Source of the DNA: Chelativorans multitrophicus
Lineage (GTDB): Bacteria; Pseudomonadota; Alphaproteobacteria; Rhizobiales; Rhizobiaceae
Reading direction: 5' to 3'
DNA: 64,000 bases
Assembly: GCF_011317445.1 (NCBI RefSeq)
Contig: NZ_JAAAPL010000001.1
Location: forward strand, 62,001 to 126,000
The position numbers were made by a program, and so were the translations under genes. Below the pieces are notes generated by a model. It was not told the DNA's origin. It worked only from the letters and a program-made list of their open reading frames with translations, and did no database searches. Positions 36,366-44,398 of the stretch are shown piece by piece (position 1 is the first letter of the stretch; every line of letters starts with the position of its first letter).

Positions 36366-38806
36366 TCCGCAGCCTCCAGGGTCAGCGTGGCCATCGGCTT
36401 GAACTCGTGCTTGTCCTTGCCCGAGGCGCGCTCGGACCAGGGGTCCACCTGGGCGAATTTCTGGCTGAAGACAAAGCGGTCGTAATAGGCTTTGCGCTTT
36501 TCGGGATCGTCCAGAATTTGGCGGCGGATCTCGTCATAGCCGATGCGCTTGGCCCATTTGTAGATGCGCTCCAGATATCGCGCCTGCTCGCGGTACATCT
36601 GCGTAAGCGCGACGATCACCTCCAGCGCCTCGTCCTCCGATCTGACCAGGCCGAGCTTTTCCGTGCCCTTGATATCGAGGCCCGCCGCGCCCGCGAAGTG
36701 GATCTCGAAGCCGGAATCGACGCAGATGACGCCGACATCCTTGCAAGTGGCTTCCGCGCAGTTGCGCGGGCAGCCAGAGACGGCCATCTTCACTTTCGCG
36801 GGCGTCCACGAGCCCCACATGAATTTCTCGATTCGGATGCCAAGGCCGGTCGAGTCCTGCGTGCCGAAGCGGCACCAGTCCGACCCGACGCAGGTCTTCA
36901 CCGTGCGCAAGCCCTTGGCATAGGCGTGGCCGGAGACGAAGCCAGCCTTGCCGAGATCGGCCCAAACCTCGGGCAAGTCCTCCTTCTTGATGCCCAGCAT
37001 GTCGATGCGCTGGCCGCCGGTGACCTTCACCGTGGGGATGTTGAACTTGTCCACCACATCCGCGATGGCGCGCAGCTCCGCAGCACTCGTCACGCCGCCC
37101 CACATGCGCGGGACCACCGAATAGGTGCCGTCCTTCTGGATATTCGCGTGAACACGCTCATTGATGAAGCGCGACTGGTAGTCGTCGGCATATTCGTCCG
37201 GCCAATCGCAGACGAGATAGTAGTTGAGCGCCGGCCGGCACTTGGCGCAGCCGCAGGAGGTCTTCCATTCCAGCTCCTGCATGACGGCTGGAATGGTCTT
37301 GAGCCTCGATGCCTTGATCAGCCGGCGCACGTCGTCGTGGCCAAGGTCGGTGCAACCGCACATGGGCGTGACGGCGGCCGGATTGAAAGCGTCGCCGAGC
37401 GTGAGCTTCATGAGCTGCTCGACAAGCCCTGTGCAGGTTCCGCAGGAGGCGGAGGCCTTGGTGTGGGCCCGCACGGCGTCAAGCGTCGTCAGGCCTTTTT
37501 CTTGAATGGTGCCGGTGATCTTGCTCTTGCATACGCCGTTGCAGCCGCAGATTTCCGCATCATCCGGCAAGGCTGCAACGGCCGCCATAGGGTCCAGTTG
37601 CCCCCCTCCCTGGTAGGCCTGTCCGAAAATCAGGGTTTCGCGCATCTCCGAAACATCGGTGCCCTTTCTCAGCATGTCGAAGAACCAGGCCCCATCCGAC
37701 GTCTCGCCGTAGAGAACCGCGCCGAGGATACGGTTTTCCTTCAGTACCAGGCGCTTGTAGACGCCGGCACTGGCATCGCGCAGCACGATTTCCTCGCGAT
37801 CCTCGGCATCGGCGAAATCGCCAGCGGAATAAAGGGTTACGCCGGTAACCTTAAGCTGTGTCGCAGTTTCCACCGGCCGGAAGGCCGCATCCTGCTTGAC
37901 CAGCGTCTTGGCCGCCACCTTGGCCATCTCATAGAGGGGAGCGACGAGCCCGTAGCAGATGCTCTCGTGCTCCACGCATTCTCCGATGGCGAGAATGTCA
38001 GGATCGGAGGTTACCATCTGGTCGTTCACGACAATGCCGCGCTCGACATAAAGGCCCGCATCGACCGCGATGCGCACCTCAGGCCTGATGCCGACGGCCA
38101 TCACCACGATATCTGCCGGATAGATCGTGCCGTCCTCCAGAAGCACGGCTTCCACCTGGGCATCGCCAAGAATGGCCTTGGTCTGCGCCTTGCAGTGAAT
38201 TTTTATGCCCCTGCCCTCCAGTTCCTTCTGGAGCAGATAGCCGGCGGCGGGATCGAGCTGGCGCTCCATGAGATGGCCCATGAGGTGAAGCACCACCACG
38301 TCCATGCCGCGCAGCCTGAGCGCGGCCGCAGCCTCCAGTCCCAAAAGGCCGCCGCCGATCACCACCGCCTTGGCGCCGGGCCTGCCGGCGGCGGCCACCA
38401 TGGCGTCGACATCATCGAGGTCGCGGAAGGCACGCACGCCCGGCAGGTCCTTGCCGGCGATCGGGATGATGAAGGGCGCGGAGCCGGTGGCGACGACGAG
38501 CTTATCGTAAGGCGTCTCGCCGCTCCTGGAGAAGACCACCTTCGCCTTGCGATCGATCTTCGTCACCGTCTCGCCGAAGCGGCAGTGGACATCATTGGCC
38601 GCGTACCATTCCGCGTCATGGGTGACGATCTGGTCGTAGGTCTTCTCACCGGCCAGCACGGGCGAGAGCATGATGCGGTTGTAATTTCCGCGCGGTTCGG
38701 CTCCGAAGAGCGTCACATCGAATGCACCGGGGGCTGCCTCGAAGAGGTGCTCGAGCATGCGGCCGGAGGCCATGCCGGCGCCGACCACCACGAGTTTCTG
38801 AGTCAT
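36362..38806 (-). CDS. nirB: NADH-dependent nitrite reductase large subunit
   Basis: Reduces nitrite to ammonium with six electrons from NAD(P)H. From ATG 38806 the product has 814 residues. The N-terminal FAD/NAD part has VVVGAGMASGRMLEHL and VIGGGLLGLEAAAALRLRG. Two BFD-like [2Fe-2S] segments follow (CGCNGVCKSKITG, then SCGTCTGLVEQL; CGCTDLGHDDVRR). The sirohaem/[4Fe-4S] ligands are in TCVGSDWCRFGTQDS and SGCPRNCAEATCKDVG (about 640-695). A long open frame upstream of the start is spurious. Operon: transporter, nirB, nirD, nasA. Confidence 0.96.
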   Translation of the reverse strand: MTQKLVVVGAGMASGRMLEHLFEAAPGAFDVTLFGAEPRGNYNRIMLSPVLAGEKTYDQIVTHDAEWYAANDVHCRFGETVTKIDRKAKVVFSRSGETPYDKLVVATGSAPFIIPIAGKDLPGVRAFRDLDDVDAMVAAAGRPGAKAVVIGGGLLGLEAAAALRLRGMDVVVLHLMGHLMERQLDPAAGYLLQKELEGRGIKIHCKAQTKAILGDAQVEAVLLEDGTIYPADIVVMAVGIRPEVRIAVDAGLYVERGIVVNDQMVTSDPDILAIGECVEHESICYGLVAPLYEMAKVAAKTLVKQDAAFRPVETATQLKVTGVTLYSAGDFADAEDREEIVLRDASAGVYKRLVLKENRILGAVLYGETSDGAWFFDMLRKGTDVSEMRETLIFGQAYQGGGQLDPMAAVAALPDDAEICGCNGVCKSKITGTIQEKGLTTLDAVRAHTKASASCGTCTGLVEQLMKLTLGDAFNPAAVTPMCGCTDLGHDDVRRLIKASRLKTIPAVMQELEWKTSCGCAKCRPALNYYLVCDWPDEYADDYQSRFINERVHANIQKDGTYSVVPRMWGGVTSAAELRAIADVVDKFNIPTVKVTGGQRIDMLGIKKEDLPEVWADLGKAGFVSGHAYAKGLRTVKTCVGSDWCRFGTQDSTGLGIRIEKFMWGSWTPAKVKMAVSGCPRNCAEATCKDVGVICVDSGFEIHFAGAAGLDIKGTEKLGLVRSEDEALEVIVALTQMYREQARYLERIYKWAKRIGYDEIRRQILDDPEKRKAYYDRFVFSQKFAQVDPWSERASGKDKHEFKPMATLTLEAAE

Positions 38807-38841
38807 TTGAACAAGTTTCCTCTTTGTTTCGCGTGGCGCTT

Positions 38842-40122
38842 TCAGGCGGGCTGCAGGCCCGCTTGGCGGCGCTCCATCTGGCGGATGGCGATGTGCATCC
38901 AGACGAGCGAGCCGGCGACGATGACGAAGAGCGCCATGAAGCAGCTCGTCCAAAGGCCGGTCACGTCGTTGAGCCAGCCGAAGAGAAGTGGCAGGAAAAA
39001 GCCGCCCAGGCCGCCGATCATGCCGACAAGGCCGCCCACCGCGCCCACATTTTGCGGGTAATAGACCGGGATGTGCTTGTAGACCGCAGCCTTGCCGAGG
39101 CTCATGAAAAAGCCGAGCACAAAGATAACGGCGATGAAGGCCCACGGTCCGATCTCAAAATGGGCTGCGATGGGGCCGTTGACGCCACGCACCACATAGT
39201 CCGTGGGCGGGATGGACAGGATCAGCGCGCAGACGGCCGAGACGGCAAACGTCCAATACATCACGGTGCGCGCGCCCGAGCGGTCCGAAAGCGCGCCGCC
39301 ATAGGCGCGGAAGACCGAGGCGGGGATGGAATAGGCCGCGCCGATCATGCCGGCTGTTGCGATGTCGAACCCGTAGACCCCGATCAGATAGCGCGGCAGC
39401 CACAGCGAAAGCGCCACGAACCCGCCGAAGACGAAGAAGTAGTAGAGGGCGAAGCGCCAGACTTGCAGGTTTTTAAGCGGCTCAAAATCCGCGGCGAAGC
39501 TGTGCTGCGCACCCTGCCCTGCCCGCCGGGCGCGGATCACCGGGTCGTCGCCCGTGGTGAACCAGAAGAGGATGGCCATTGCAGCGAGCGCCAGCGCCCA
39601 AACCTGCGCCACCGCTTCCCAGCCCCAGGCGACGAGCACAAAGGGCGCCAGGAATTTCGTGACTGCCGCGCCCACATTACCGACGCCGAAAATGCCAAGT
39701 GCCGTGCCCTGCTTCTGGGCTGGATAGAAACGCGAGACATAGGCGACGCCCACGGCGAATGAGCCGCCGGCGAGCCCCACGCCAAGCCCCGCCAGGAGCA
39801 GATGCGCATAGGTGTGGGCGAAGGAGAGGAGAAAGGTGGCGATCGCCGCCGCGAGCATAGTGACGGTGTAGACCAACCTGCCGCCGTAGCGGTCTGTCCA
39901 GATGCCGAGCGCAAGGCGCACCAGCGAGCCGGTGAGGATCGGCGTGCCCACAAGCAGGCCGAACTGGGTTTCCGAGAGGCCCAGTTCCTCCTTGATGCGC
40001 ACGCCAATGATGGAAAAGATCGTCCATACCGCGAAGCAGACGGTAAAGGCGATGGTGGACATGCTGAGCGCGCGGACCGGTGTGGTGGTTGGCGCGCTTG
40101 AGGCTGGCTCATGTGAGGTCAT
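38842..40122 (-). CDS. Nitrate/nitrite MFS transporter (NarK/NasA type)
   Basis: A 426-residue inner-membrane protein with 12 predicted helices of the nitrate/nitrite porter branch of the major facilitator superfamily. The first half holds GTPILTGSLVRLALGIWTDRYGG (with the nitrate-contact Arg region) and LAGGSFAVGVAYVSRFYP; the second has YSIPASVFRAYGGALSDRSG with the matching Arg. ATG 40122 begins the coding part of the nas operon, just after the leader terminator. It probably imports nitrate. Import versus nitrite export cannot be decided from sequence. Confidence 0.92.
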   Translation of the reverse strand: MTSHEPASSAPTTTPVRALSMSTIAFTVCFAVWTIFSIIGVRIKEELGLSETQFGLLVGTPILTGSLVRLALGIWTDRYGGRLVYTVTMLAAAIATFLLSFAHTYAHLLLAGLGVGLAGGSFAVGVAYVSRFYPAQKQGTALGIFGVGNVGAAVTKFLAPFVLVAWGWEAVAQVWALALAAMAILFWFTTGDDPVIRARRAGQGAQHSFAADFEPLKNLQVWRFALYYFFVFGGFVALSLWLPRYLIGVYGFDIATAGMIGAAYSIPASVFRAYGGALSDRSGARTVMYWTFAVSAVCALILSIPPTDYVVRGVNGPIAAHFEIGPWAFIAVIFVLGFFMSLGKAAVYKHIPVYYPQNVGAVGGLVGMIGGLGGFFLPLLFGWLNDVTGLWTSCFMALFVIVAGSLVWMHIAIRQMERRQAGLQPA

Positions 40123-40172
40123 GGGTCGGTTCCATCCAACTGCTCGTGTCCAAACTGCCCGGAGGGGCCGAC

Positions 40173-40246
40173 CAAAAGAAAAGCTGCCGGCCAGATCTCG
40201 CACGCCCACCGCGGTCAACGTGGGTGCAAGACTGATCGGCAGCTTT
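40173..40246 (-). terminator. Leader terminator of the nas operon
   Basis: On the minus strand, AAAGCTGCCG (40246-40237) pairs perfectly with CGGCAGCTTT (40189-40180). An inner stem GCACCCAC with GGTGGGCGTGC strengthens it, and TTTTCTTTT follows. It lies about 50 bases before the transporter ATG, inside the leader, where a terminator only makes sense if read-through is controlled. Confidence 0.8.
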
Positions 40247-40252
40247 GCCCGA

Positions 40253-40270
40253 GCGCCCTTCGCTGGACGC
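40253..40270 (-). promoter_or_regulatory. ANTAR-type RNA hairpin in the nas leader (NasT target)
   Basis: On the minus strand GCGTCC and GGGCGC form a 6-bp stem (one G-U) closing the hexaloop AGCGAA. ANTAR-binding hairpins require a six-base loop with A at 1 and G at 4, both present here. The hairpin ends 6 bases before the leader terminator. The expected first hairpin of the pair, around 40275-40297, is not clean (only a GG/CC and CC/GG stem with CAGAGG as loop). NasT, an ANTAR protein, is encoded next door. Confidence 0.7.
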
Positions 40271-40306
40271 TTCTTTCTGGTCCCCTCTGGGTTCCGCCTT
40301 TTACTA

Positions 40307-40322
40307 TGCAGATTGCGTGCCA
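40307..40322 (-). promoter_or_regulatory. Sigma-54 promoter of the nas operon
   Basis: TGGCACG-CAAT-CTGCA on the minus strand matches the RpoN consensus TGGCACG-N4-TTGCW at all but one position, with the invariant GG and GC at the correct spacing. Transcription should start near 40296, just ahead of the ANTAR hairpin and about 175 bases before the transporter ATG. This predicts nitrogen (NtrC) control in addition to nitrate control. Confidence 0.85.
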
Positions 40323-40329
40323 GTTTTGC

Positions 40330-40431
40330 TGCAGCGCGATAAGTGCAATTATATCAAAGGATTGAAATGGAATGGTGCCGTGGCTTCATCTTTCGCGCGG
40401 CGAAAAGCGCTGCCGAATGTTGCAGCGCGAT
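40330..40431. repeat. Direct repeats upstream of the nas sigma-54 promoter
   Basis: TGCAGCGCGAT occurs at 40330-40340 and again at 40421-40431, 91 bases apart. Their position behind an RpoN promoter suits an enhancer. They do not match the NtrC consensus TGCACC-N5-GGTGCA well, although TGCAC at 40344-40348 (minus strand) sits beside the first copy. Confidence 0.45.
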
Positions 40432-40534
40432 GTTTATTTCTTAGGCAATTGAAGTTTGCGCCTAAAAAATAGGCTCTTTGCTGCAGGCCTCCTGACCGGC
40501 GGCGGCGTTCCCGAACCATTCAATCCGCAAAAGA

Positions 40535-41746
40535 TCAAATGGAAGGGTCGCTGCCTTTACCGGCAGGACGTTGGCCCGCGATATAGGCGTCGAGCTTGTC
40601 GGGATCGAAAACGGCACCGTCGAAGAAGCCGCCCGCGCCTGGAGCAAGTGCGGCGCCCTCTGGCTTCATGTCTTCCACCGGCACGGGAACACCGAGCGGC
40701 TGGAGCGCGGCGCGATAAAGGTCCGGCCGGAAGGAATTGCGGGCTTTTTCCGCATTGGCAGCGCTATGCGCCACCTGCCCCCAACGAACCATCTGCGAAT
40801 AGAGCCAAAGCGCATGGCTGCGCCAGGGGAAAGTAGCCGCCCGCGCGGCGGGAAGGAAGAAGTCCGGCACGTTTTGCAATCCGTGGCCGGTGTCGAGCCG
40901 ACCTTCGAGCGCGCCGAGGACGATTTCAACCGGCTGGCCGAGATAGCGCTCCCCGGCAAGGATCTCTGCCAGTTCGGCGCAGTTGTCCGCTTTCCCGCAC
41001 CATTCGGCCGCGCGGTAAAGCGCGCGCAGGAGGCGGAACAGCTCCTCTCCGTTCGCTGCGGCCCAATCGGCGCGCACCCCCAGCACCTTCTCGGGGCTCG
41101 ACTTCCAGATCGCGGCCTTGACCGCCGCGATATGCGCATGACCCCGGGCGACGGCGACGCTGCTCCATGGCTCGCCGACGCAGAAACCGTCGATGCTTCC
41201 CGCAGCGATCGCGTCTGGCATCAAGGGCGGCGGCAGCACGGCGACATCAAGGTCCCGCTCGGGATCGATGCCGCTCGCGGCCAGCCAGTAGCGGAGCTCG
41301 AGATTGTGCCCGGAATGGGGATGAACGACGGCAAAGCGAAGCCGGCCTTCCGCTGTCCCGCGCCTTCCGGCGATAACCTGCCTTAGGGCATTCCCAGCCG
41401 CAGCGGGATCGCCCACGCCTCGGGCACCGGCGCTCTCCATCTCCTTCCAGAGCGCGCGGCTGACGCTGATCGCGTTTCCGCCCAGCCCCAGCGCCATTGG
41501 CGCCACCAGGTCCAGGCGGATTGGCGTGAGGCCGAGCGTGGCGGCGATCGGCATGGGCGCCAGCATGTGCGCGGCCTCGAAGTGGCCGACAGCGATTCGG
41601 TCACGGATGCTGGCCCAGGAGGTTTCCCGCACCAGGGTAAGATCGATGCCTTCGCGTTCCGCGAAGCCTTTTTCCTTCGCCGCGACCAAAATGGCGCTGT
41701 CGAGCAATGGCAGGAATCCGGCTGTGATTGCATGCGTATCGGCCAT
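40535..41746 (-). CDS. nasS: NasS nitrate sensor
   Basis: A 403-residue protein of the NrtA/CmpA periplasmic-binding-protein fold: GFLPLLDSAILVAAKEKGFAE, AAHMLAPMPIAATLG, IDGFCVGEPWSSVA and LGVRADWAAANGEEL. It has no signal peptide, so it stays in the cytosol and acts as a sensor, not as a transport component. In Paracoccus and Azotobacter, NasS holds NasT inactive until nitrate or nitrite binds. nasT precedes it by 5 bases in the same direction. Confidence 0.92.
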   Translation of the reverse strand: MADTHAITAGFLPLLDSAILVAAKEKGFAEREGIDLTLVRETSWASIRDRIAVGHFEAAHMLAPMPIAATLGLTPIRLDLVAPMALGLGGNAISVSRALWKEMESAGARGVGDPAAAGNALRQVIAGRRGTAEGRLRFAVVHPHSGHNLELRYWLAASGIDPERDLDVAVLPPPLMPDAIAAGSIDGFCVGEPWSSVAVARGHAHIAAVKAAIWKSSPEKVLGVRADWAAANGEELFRLLRALYRAAEWCGKADNCAELAEILAGERYLGQPVEIVLGALEGRLDTGHGLQNVPDFFLPAARAATFPWRSHALWLYSQMVRWGQVAHSAANAEKARNSFRPDLYRAALQPLGVPVPVEDMKPEGAALAPGAGGFFDGAVFDPDKLDAYIAGQRPAGKGSDPSI

Positions 41747-41751
41747 AGCGG

Positions 41752-42342
41752 TTACTCCTCGAGCAGCCCCGCGGCCAGAATGAGGCTCTGGGCGATCTCC
41801 GAAATCTTCCGGTTCTGGTTCATGGCCGTGCGGCGCAGGAGCGCGTAGGCCTGCTCTTCCGTAAGGCCGCGCGAGCGCATGAGTATCCCTTTGGCGCGGT
41901 CGATCAGCTTGCGGTTTTCGAGCTCGCTTCGCGCGTCCTCCAGCTCGCGCGCCATGCGCGAATAGGCGTTGAAGCGGCTGATGGCCATGTCGACGATCGG
42001 CTTTACGCGATCCTGCCGAAGGCCGTCGACCACATAAGCGGACACGCCCGCCTCCACGGCCGCCTCGATGGCGCTCTGATCCGACTGGTCGACGAACATC
42101 GCGATCGGCCGCTTCACGGCGCGGGACAGGCTGAACATGCTTTCAAGCATGTCGCGATTTGGGTTTTCCAGATCAATGACGATGACATCCGGCTCGACGG
42201 CCGCGATTCGCTGCGCGATTCCATTGACGTCGTGCACCACCGTCACGAACTCATGGCCTGCCTCGCGCAAGCCCGCCTCTATGATGGCGGCGCGCACCGT
42301 ATTTTCATCGATAACCAGGACAGAAAGCGACCGAGGCGACAT
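41752..42342 (-). CDS. nasT: NasT antiterminator (receiver-ANTAR protein)
   Basis: A 196-residue protein: a receiver-like domain (about 5-120, with Asp in VIVIDLENP) followed by a coiled helix and the RNA-binding ANTAR domain (about 135-190, RKLIDRAKGILMRSRGLTEEQAYALLRRTAM). NasT binds two-hairpin leader RNA and stops terminator formation when released by NasS. The start at 42342 is supported by homology; the frame is open slightly upstream. Its likely target is the leader at 40173-40296. Confidence 0.94.
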   Translation of the reverse strand: MSPRSLSVLVIDENTVRAAIIEAGLREAGHEFVTVVHDVNGIAQRIAAVEPDVIVIDLENPNRDMLESMFSLSRAVKRPIAMFVDQSDQSAIEAAVEAGVSAYVVDGLRQDRVKPIVDMAISRFNAYSRMARELEDARSELENRKLIDRAKGILMRSRGLTEEQAYALLRRTAMNQNRKISEIAQSLILAAGLLEE

Positions 42343-42408
42343 GCCTCTATTTTGCGCATGCACAATGATTGTGCAACGCAAAAAAATCACAAGGGCGAAA
42401 GACGAATG

Positions 42409-42987
42409 TCAGGCGTAGAAGATACCGTTGTCGCCGGCAGGCGTCGCCTCCTCCCGCTCCACGGCGGAGAGGCTGGATTTCTCCCCAAGCTCGACCAGAA
42501 GCCGCAGACGGGCGCGGTTAAGCCGGCTCTTGATTGTGCCTATGGCGCAATTGCAGATGGTGGCGGCTTCCTCATAGCTCATCCCGAGCACGCCGATCAG
42601 CATCATCACCTCGCGCTGCTGCTCAGGCAGCCGCTGAATGGCATGGTGAATCTCAAGACCGCGCGCCGACCATTCCTGGGTGGCGTTCACCACCGGCCGC
42701 GCGGAAACGCAATCGGCCGTTCCCGGCGCTTCCCGCTTGGCTACCTTGATCTTGGTGTAGAACGTGTTGCGCATGATCGTGAAAAGCCAGGACTTCATGC
42801 TGGTCCCGGCTTCGAACTGATGCAGGTGTGAAAGGCCTTTCGTCAGCGTCTCCTGCACCAGGTCGTCGGCATCGTTCGGGTCGCGGTAGAAGGTTCTCGC
42901 GAAAGCGCGCAGCGCGGGAATGAGGTCTACGATCTCGGAGCCGGGATGCCTGGGGGCGCTGTCTCTCTCATATCGGGACGGTGCCAT
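42409..42987 (-). CDS. ECF sigma factor, EcfG/ECF15-like
   Basis: A 192-residue sigma factor with region 2 (ALRAFARTFYRDPNDADDLVQETLTKG, MKSWLFTIMRNTFYTKIK) and region 4 (LPEQQREVMMLIGVLGMSYEEAATICNCAIGTIKSRLNRAR). The sequence resembles EcfG, the general-stress sigma factor of alphaproteobacteria. The usual nepR and phyR neighbours are absent, so it may be a paralogue. The C-terminal 25 residues are unusual and acidic. A GGAAC-N16-CATT element lies upstream and may support autoregulation. Confidence 0.88.
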   Translation of the reverse strand: MAPSRYERDSAPRHPGSEIVDLIPALRAFARTFYRDPNDADDLVQETLTKGLSHLHQFEAGTSMKSWLFTIMRNTFYTKIKVAKREAPGTADCVSARPVVNATQEWSARGLEIHHAIQRLPEQQREVMMLIGVLGMSYEEAATICNCAIGTIKSRLNRARLRLLVELGEKSSLSAVEREEATPAGDNGIFYA

Positions 42988-43035
42988 TCCAAATCCCTTC
43001 TCTTACGACGAATCTTTTCGGCTGTTCGCGGGATT

Positions 43036-43060
43036 AATGCGCGATGGCGGTGGGAGTTCC
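43036..43060 (-). promoter_or_regulatory. Candidate autoregulatory promoter of the EcfG-like gene
   Basis: GGAAC and CATT are 16 bases apart on the minus strand, 48 bases before the ATG. EcfG sites read GGAAC-N16/17-CGTT, so one -10 base differs. EcfG-type genes are often autoregulated. Confidence 0.3.
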
Positions 43061-43145
43061 AAAAGCCGGAGGAACTTGGCAAAGAAACTCGCCGGACCCT
43101 TACGCGATGCCCGCCCGGCATTTGGCACCCCGAATTATACGGAAT

Positions 43146-43706
43146 TCAAGCCGCCGCAGGGCTTTGCGCCCGCAGCGCCGGATGGGCTGTCGCCAGTTCG
43201 TCTTCCTGCGGGTGTGAGGGATCGAGCTCAATCAGCCCCACGGTCTCACCCTCCTCGAAGATGATCCTGGCGGCAAATTTCGCCGCTAAGGCCCGCATGG
43301 TGTTGTTATTCGGGTGTGTGGTCACGTAAAGGCGCGTATAGCCGAGCGATCGCGCATGGGCGATGAGCCGCTCGAAGAGCCGGCTTCCCAGCCCCCGATG
43401 CTGCAATGCCTTTTCAACGCTGAAGGCGATCTCGCCTGTCGGCGGGGTTAGCTGGGGCCGCTCGTGCAGTTCCGCAGCGCCGAGCACCTGCCCCCCTTCC
43501 ACATAACCGACCACCGTTGCGCCCTCGTGGAAGCTTCGGATCGCATATTGCTCGAGAAATTTATCGCTGATGACGCCGTTGAAGCGGTCGCGCCGGCTTT
43601 CCTTATCCAATCTCAAGAGATGCTCGCGGAAAAGCTCGAGCTCGGATGGCCTCAGGCGCCGTATCACCCCTGGGAGCATATTCGTGGATTTTATTGCTTG
43701 GACCAT
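43146..43706 (-). CDS. GNAT-family N-acetyltransferase
   Basis: A 186-residue acetyltransferase of the single GNAT domain type. The acetyl-CoA loop is VEKALQHRGLGSRLFERLIAHA (about residues 90-112), preceded by VVGYVEGGQVLGAAEL and followed by YVTTHPNNNTMRALAAKF. ATG 43706 has GAGGAG 8 bases upstream and is preferred to the GTG at 43715. The acceptor substrate is unknown. It lies between the sigma factor gene and rirA without a clear link to either. Confidence 0.88.
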   Translation of the reverse strand: MVQAIKSTNMLPGVIRRLRPSELELFREHLLRLDKESRRDRFNGVISDKFLEQYAIRSFHEGATVVGYVEGGQVLGAAELHERPQLTPPTGEIAFSVEKALQHRGLGSRLFERLIAHARSLGYTRLYVTTHPNNNTMRALAAKFAARIIFEEGETVGLIELDPSHPQEDELATAHPALRAQSPAAA

Positions 43707-43926
43707 AAGCCGCACTCCTCGCGGGTTCCTCCCCGAGCTGTTCGACCGCTAGCCCCTTATCTGTGTGGAAAAACCTGCTTAACAAGCCCTGATCATGCAT
43801 CGCGGCATTGTAAAAAATGCATGACCTGGCAATCTGGACCTATAGCGTCATCTTTTTGTGATTATATCTGGAATTGCGCTGAACTATTAGCCATATTGGT
43901 TTGCGACATACAGCGAAGGGTTTCTC

Positions 43927-44388
43927 ATGCGGCTTACCCGGCAAACGAATTATGCAATTCGAATTCTGATGTATTGCGCGGCGAATGAAGGCCGCCTCAG
44001 CCGGATTCCCGACATTGCTCAAGCTTATTCCCTGTCCGACCTTTTTCTTTTCAAAATCCTTCAACCCCTGGTCGAGGCCGGGTTCGTGCAGACGGTGCGC
44101 GGCCGCAACGGTGGTGTGAAGCTTGGCAAACCGGCCGAGGACATCACTTTGTTCGACGTCATCCGTGTCACGGAAGAGAGCTTTGCCATGGCGGAGTGCT
44201 TCGAGAACGATACGGAGTGTCCGCTCGTCGATGGCTGCGGGCTGAATGAGGCGCTGCGTAAGGCGCTAGGCGCATTCTTCGAGGTTCTTGCCTCCTACAC
44301 GATCCAGGATTTGGTCGACGCGCGCCCGAACATGCGCGATGTATTGGGCTTGGAAGTGCAGCAAGTTCCATTAGCCACAACCGTCTAG
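43927..44388 (+). CDS. rirA: RirA, Rrf2-family iron-responsive regulator
   Basis: The global iron-uptake repressor of rhizobia, 153 residues. The winged helix (1-70, MRLTRQTNYAIRILMYCAANEG and LFKILQPLVEAGFVQTVRGRNGGVKL) is followed by three cysteines in CFENDTECPLVDGC (C91, C99, C104) that hold a [4Fe-4S] cluster. With iron it binds IRO boxes and represses. Its stop lies 10 bases from the hmuV stop, facing it. The IRO box at 47527-47541 is an expected target. Confidence 0.95.
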   Translation: MRLTRQTNYAIRILMYCAANEGRLSRIPDIAQAYSLSDLFLFKILQPLVEAGFVQTVRGRNGGVKLGKPAEDITLFDVIRVTEESFAMAECFENDTECPLVDGCGLNEALRKALGAFFEVLASYTIQDLVDARPNMRDVLGLEVQQVPLATTV

Positions 44389-44398
44389 GCAGAGAATA

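Noticed and set aside
36407-39061. Long open frame (884 codons) antisense to nirB
   Set aside because: Covers a well-defined enzyme on the other strand; composition is typical of an antisense frame.
40275-40297. Clear first hairpin of the ANTAR motif
   Set aside because: Only short broken stems can be drawn and the six-base loop would start with C; kept as a possibility within the leader, not as a feature.
40245-40472. Small gene on the plus strand within the nas leader
   Set aside because: No ribosome site, no recognisable product, and it runs through the promoter, hairpin and direct repeats.
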